Virus record (IMG/VR): IMGVR_UViG_3300042321_001272
Location: 1 to 28,015 of that record
DNA: 28,015 bases
DNA from: a virus
Strand: one strand, 5' to 3'
Part shown: positions 27,175 to 28,015 of the stretch, in pieces
How the letters are laid out: every line of letters starts with the position of its first letter
Numbering within the stretch: the stretch's first letter is position 1
Position numbers and translations under genes: made by a program
Notes under the pieces: generated by a model
Databases searched by the model: none
Told to the model about the DNA's origin: nothing
What the model saw: the letters and a program-made list of their open reading frames with translations, nothing else

Positions 27175-28015
27175 TGGCGGCTCTTACCGACCTTTCGGAC
27201 CTTGTGAACCGGCTTTCCGGCGGGTCGAGCGGGGCGCCGGAAACGCAAGTTCCCTTCAAGATAGCGCGGATTTCAGGCGCGGCGGCGGCGACACCTATCG
27301 CGGGGCGCCTGCATTCTGCCTGGCAGTATGACGGCCTTCCGGCGGGCGGATCGGCGCCGGGGGCGGCTGCGATACCTACGGCATCCACACAAGGCGCTGC
27401 GCCGTATACCAATGCGGCCTCTGGCAAAGAAAAGTTCATGCAAAGCATCGCCGTCCTTCCGGCGGTGGGCGGCAATTATACCCTGTATGACCGGCTCTTT
27501 CACATGAGCGGCTTGAGCGGCACGAGCACATCGTCGCAGACCGTGCAGGGAAGCCCTGCAAGCCCCGCTATCACTCGCAATACGGGCGGGGTCGGGAATG
27601 TCGTCTTTCTGGAGATATACACGCTGATCGGAACGACATCGGCGACTTGCACGGTGACCTATATTGACCAGGACGGCAATTCCGCGACTGCCACAACGCA
27701 ACTCGGGGGGACAAACTTCCGCGAGGCAACGCGCCTTGTGCGGGTTCCGCTTGCGGCCGGGGATACGGGCGTGAGGTCGGTTACATCGGTTCAATTGTCG
27801 GTCTCGACGGGCACGGTGGGGGACTTTGGCGTGACGATTGCGCGGCCTATCGCAACGATATCGGGCGCGAGCGGTATCGGGGCGGTCAGGGATTTTGTCG
27901 TCGGCCAGCCGGGTATGCCGATCATGGTGGATAATATGTGTCTGGCGTGGGCGTATTCGCCCGTTTCTGCTACTGCGACCGAATTCACGTCAGCATTCAC
28001 GGCTGTGGAGAAATA
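27174..28015 (+). CDS. Structural (tail-region) protein, 3' end outside window
   Basis: The frame starts at ATG 27174, sharing its first base with the preceding TGA, and stays open to the window edge, giving at least 280 residues. The text is Gly/Ala/Ser/Thr-rich with repeated beta strands (VVFLEIYTLIGTTSATCTVT) and few charged helices. A short Leu/Asp N-terminus (MAALTDLSDLVNRLSGGSSG) precedes it. This is typical of phage virion proteins downstream of Gp80-like genes. The exact role cannot be read without the missing C-terminus. Confidence 0.78.
   Translation, partial: MAALTDLSDLVNRLSGGSSGAPETQVPFKIARISGAAAATPIAGRLHSAWQYDGLPAGGSAPGAAAIPTASTQGAAPYTNAASGKEKFMQSIAVLPAVGGNYTLYDRLFHMSGLSGTSTSSQTVQGSPASPAITRNTGGVGNVVFLEIYTLIGTTSATCTVTYIDQDGNSATATTQLGGTNFREATRLVRVPLAAGDTGVRSVTSVQLSVSTGTVGDFGVTIARPIATISGASGIGAVRDFVVGQPGMPIMVDNMCLAWAYSPVSATATEFTSAFTAVEK

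Noticed and set aside
1-28015. tRNA genes
   Set aside because: No cloverleaf-compatible segment was noticed in non-coding stretches. The GTTCGA strings seen by eye fall inside coding frames. A covariance-model scan was not possible.

Overview
The window is a contiguous piece of a tailed double-stranded DNA bacteriophage genome (or prophage). The late genes point to a podovirus with a P22/SU10-type head. They include a portal C-terminus rich in Gln and charged helix, an acidic scaffold, an SU10-like (DUF5309) capsid protein, an SU10-type adaptor, a Gp80-like protein and a PBSX/P22-type large terminase. The high GC content, codon usage and overall style suggest an alphaproteobacterial host, perhaps Rhodobacterales; that is an inference. 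No integrase, tRNA, CRISPR array or clear endolysin is visible here.

Layout. (1) 1-5136, rightward late operon: portal end, small protein, scaffold, capsid, a run of small head-associated or membrane proteins, and an HTH-metallophosphoesterase. (2) 5141-8729, leftward operon of twelve small ATGA-coupled genes headed by a 60-residue XRE repressor and ending in a pentapeptide-repeat protein. (3) 8730-8842, divergent promoter region. (4) 8843-13619, rightward early genes: three tandem paralogues, small unknowns, a RusA-like resolvase, a replication initiator carrying five iteron-like repeats inside its coding sequence, its partner gene, and SSB. (5) 13620-15845, a conserved gene of unknown function, then a gene flanked on both sides by unusual G-rich arrays. 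(6) 15846-17700, recombination module: ERF annealase, NinB, a Ref/HNH-like nuclease and two small genes. (7) 17844-23203, SNF2 helicase with DNA methyltransferase, a row of small GTGA/ATGA-coupled genes, and a C5-methylase-like protein. (8) 23204-28015, a hairpin terminator, then packaging and structural genes running off the right edge.

Expression is strikingly modular. Seven rightward blocks start with a TTGAC(A/G) box, a 16-17 nt spacer and a -10 that usually begins TAG. Most are followed at a nearly constant distance by a GGGAGAGAC-type ribosome-binding site.

The most unusual element is the pair of G-rich arrays (14569-14745 and 15296-15759). They consist of pentads with a GG every 5 nt, interrupted by GCGGT(T/C) boxes. 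All 15 measured box-to-box distances are 34, 39, 44 or 49 nt, always 4 modulo 5. The last box supplies the -35 element of the ERF promoter. I know of no described element with this grammar.
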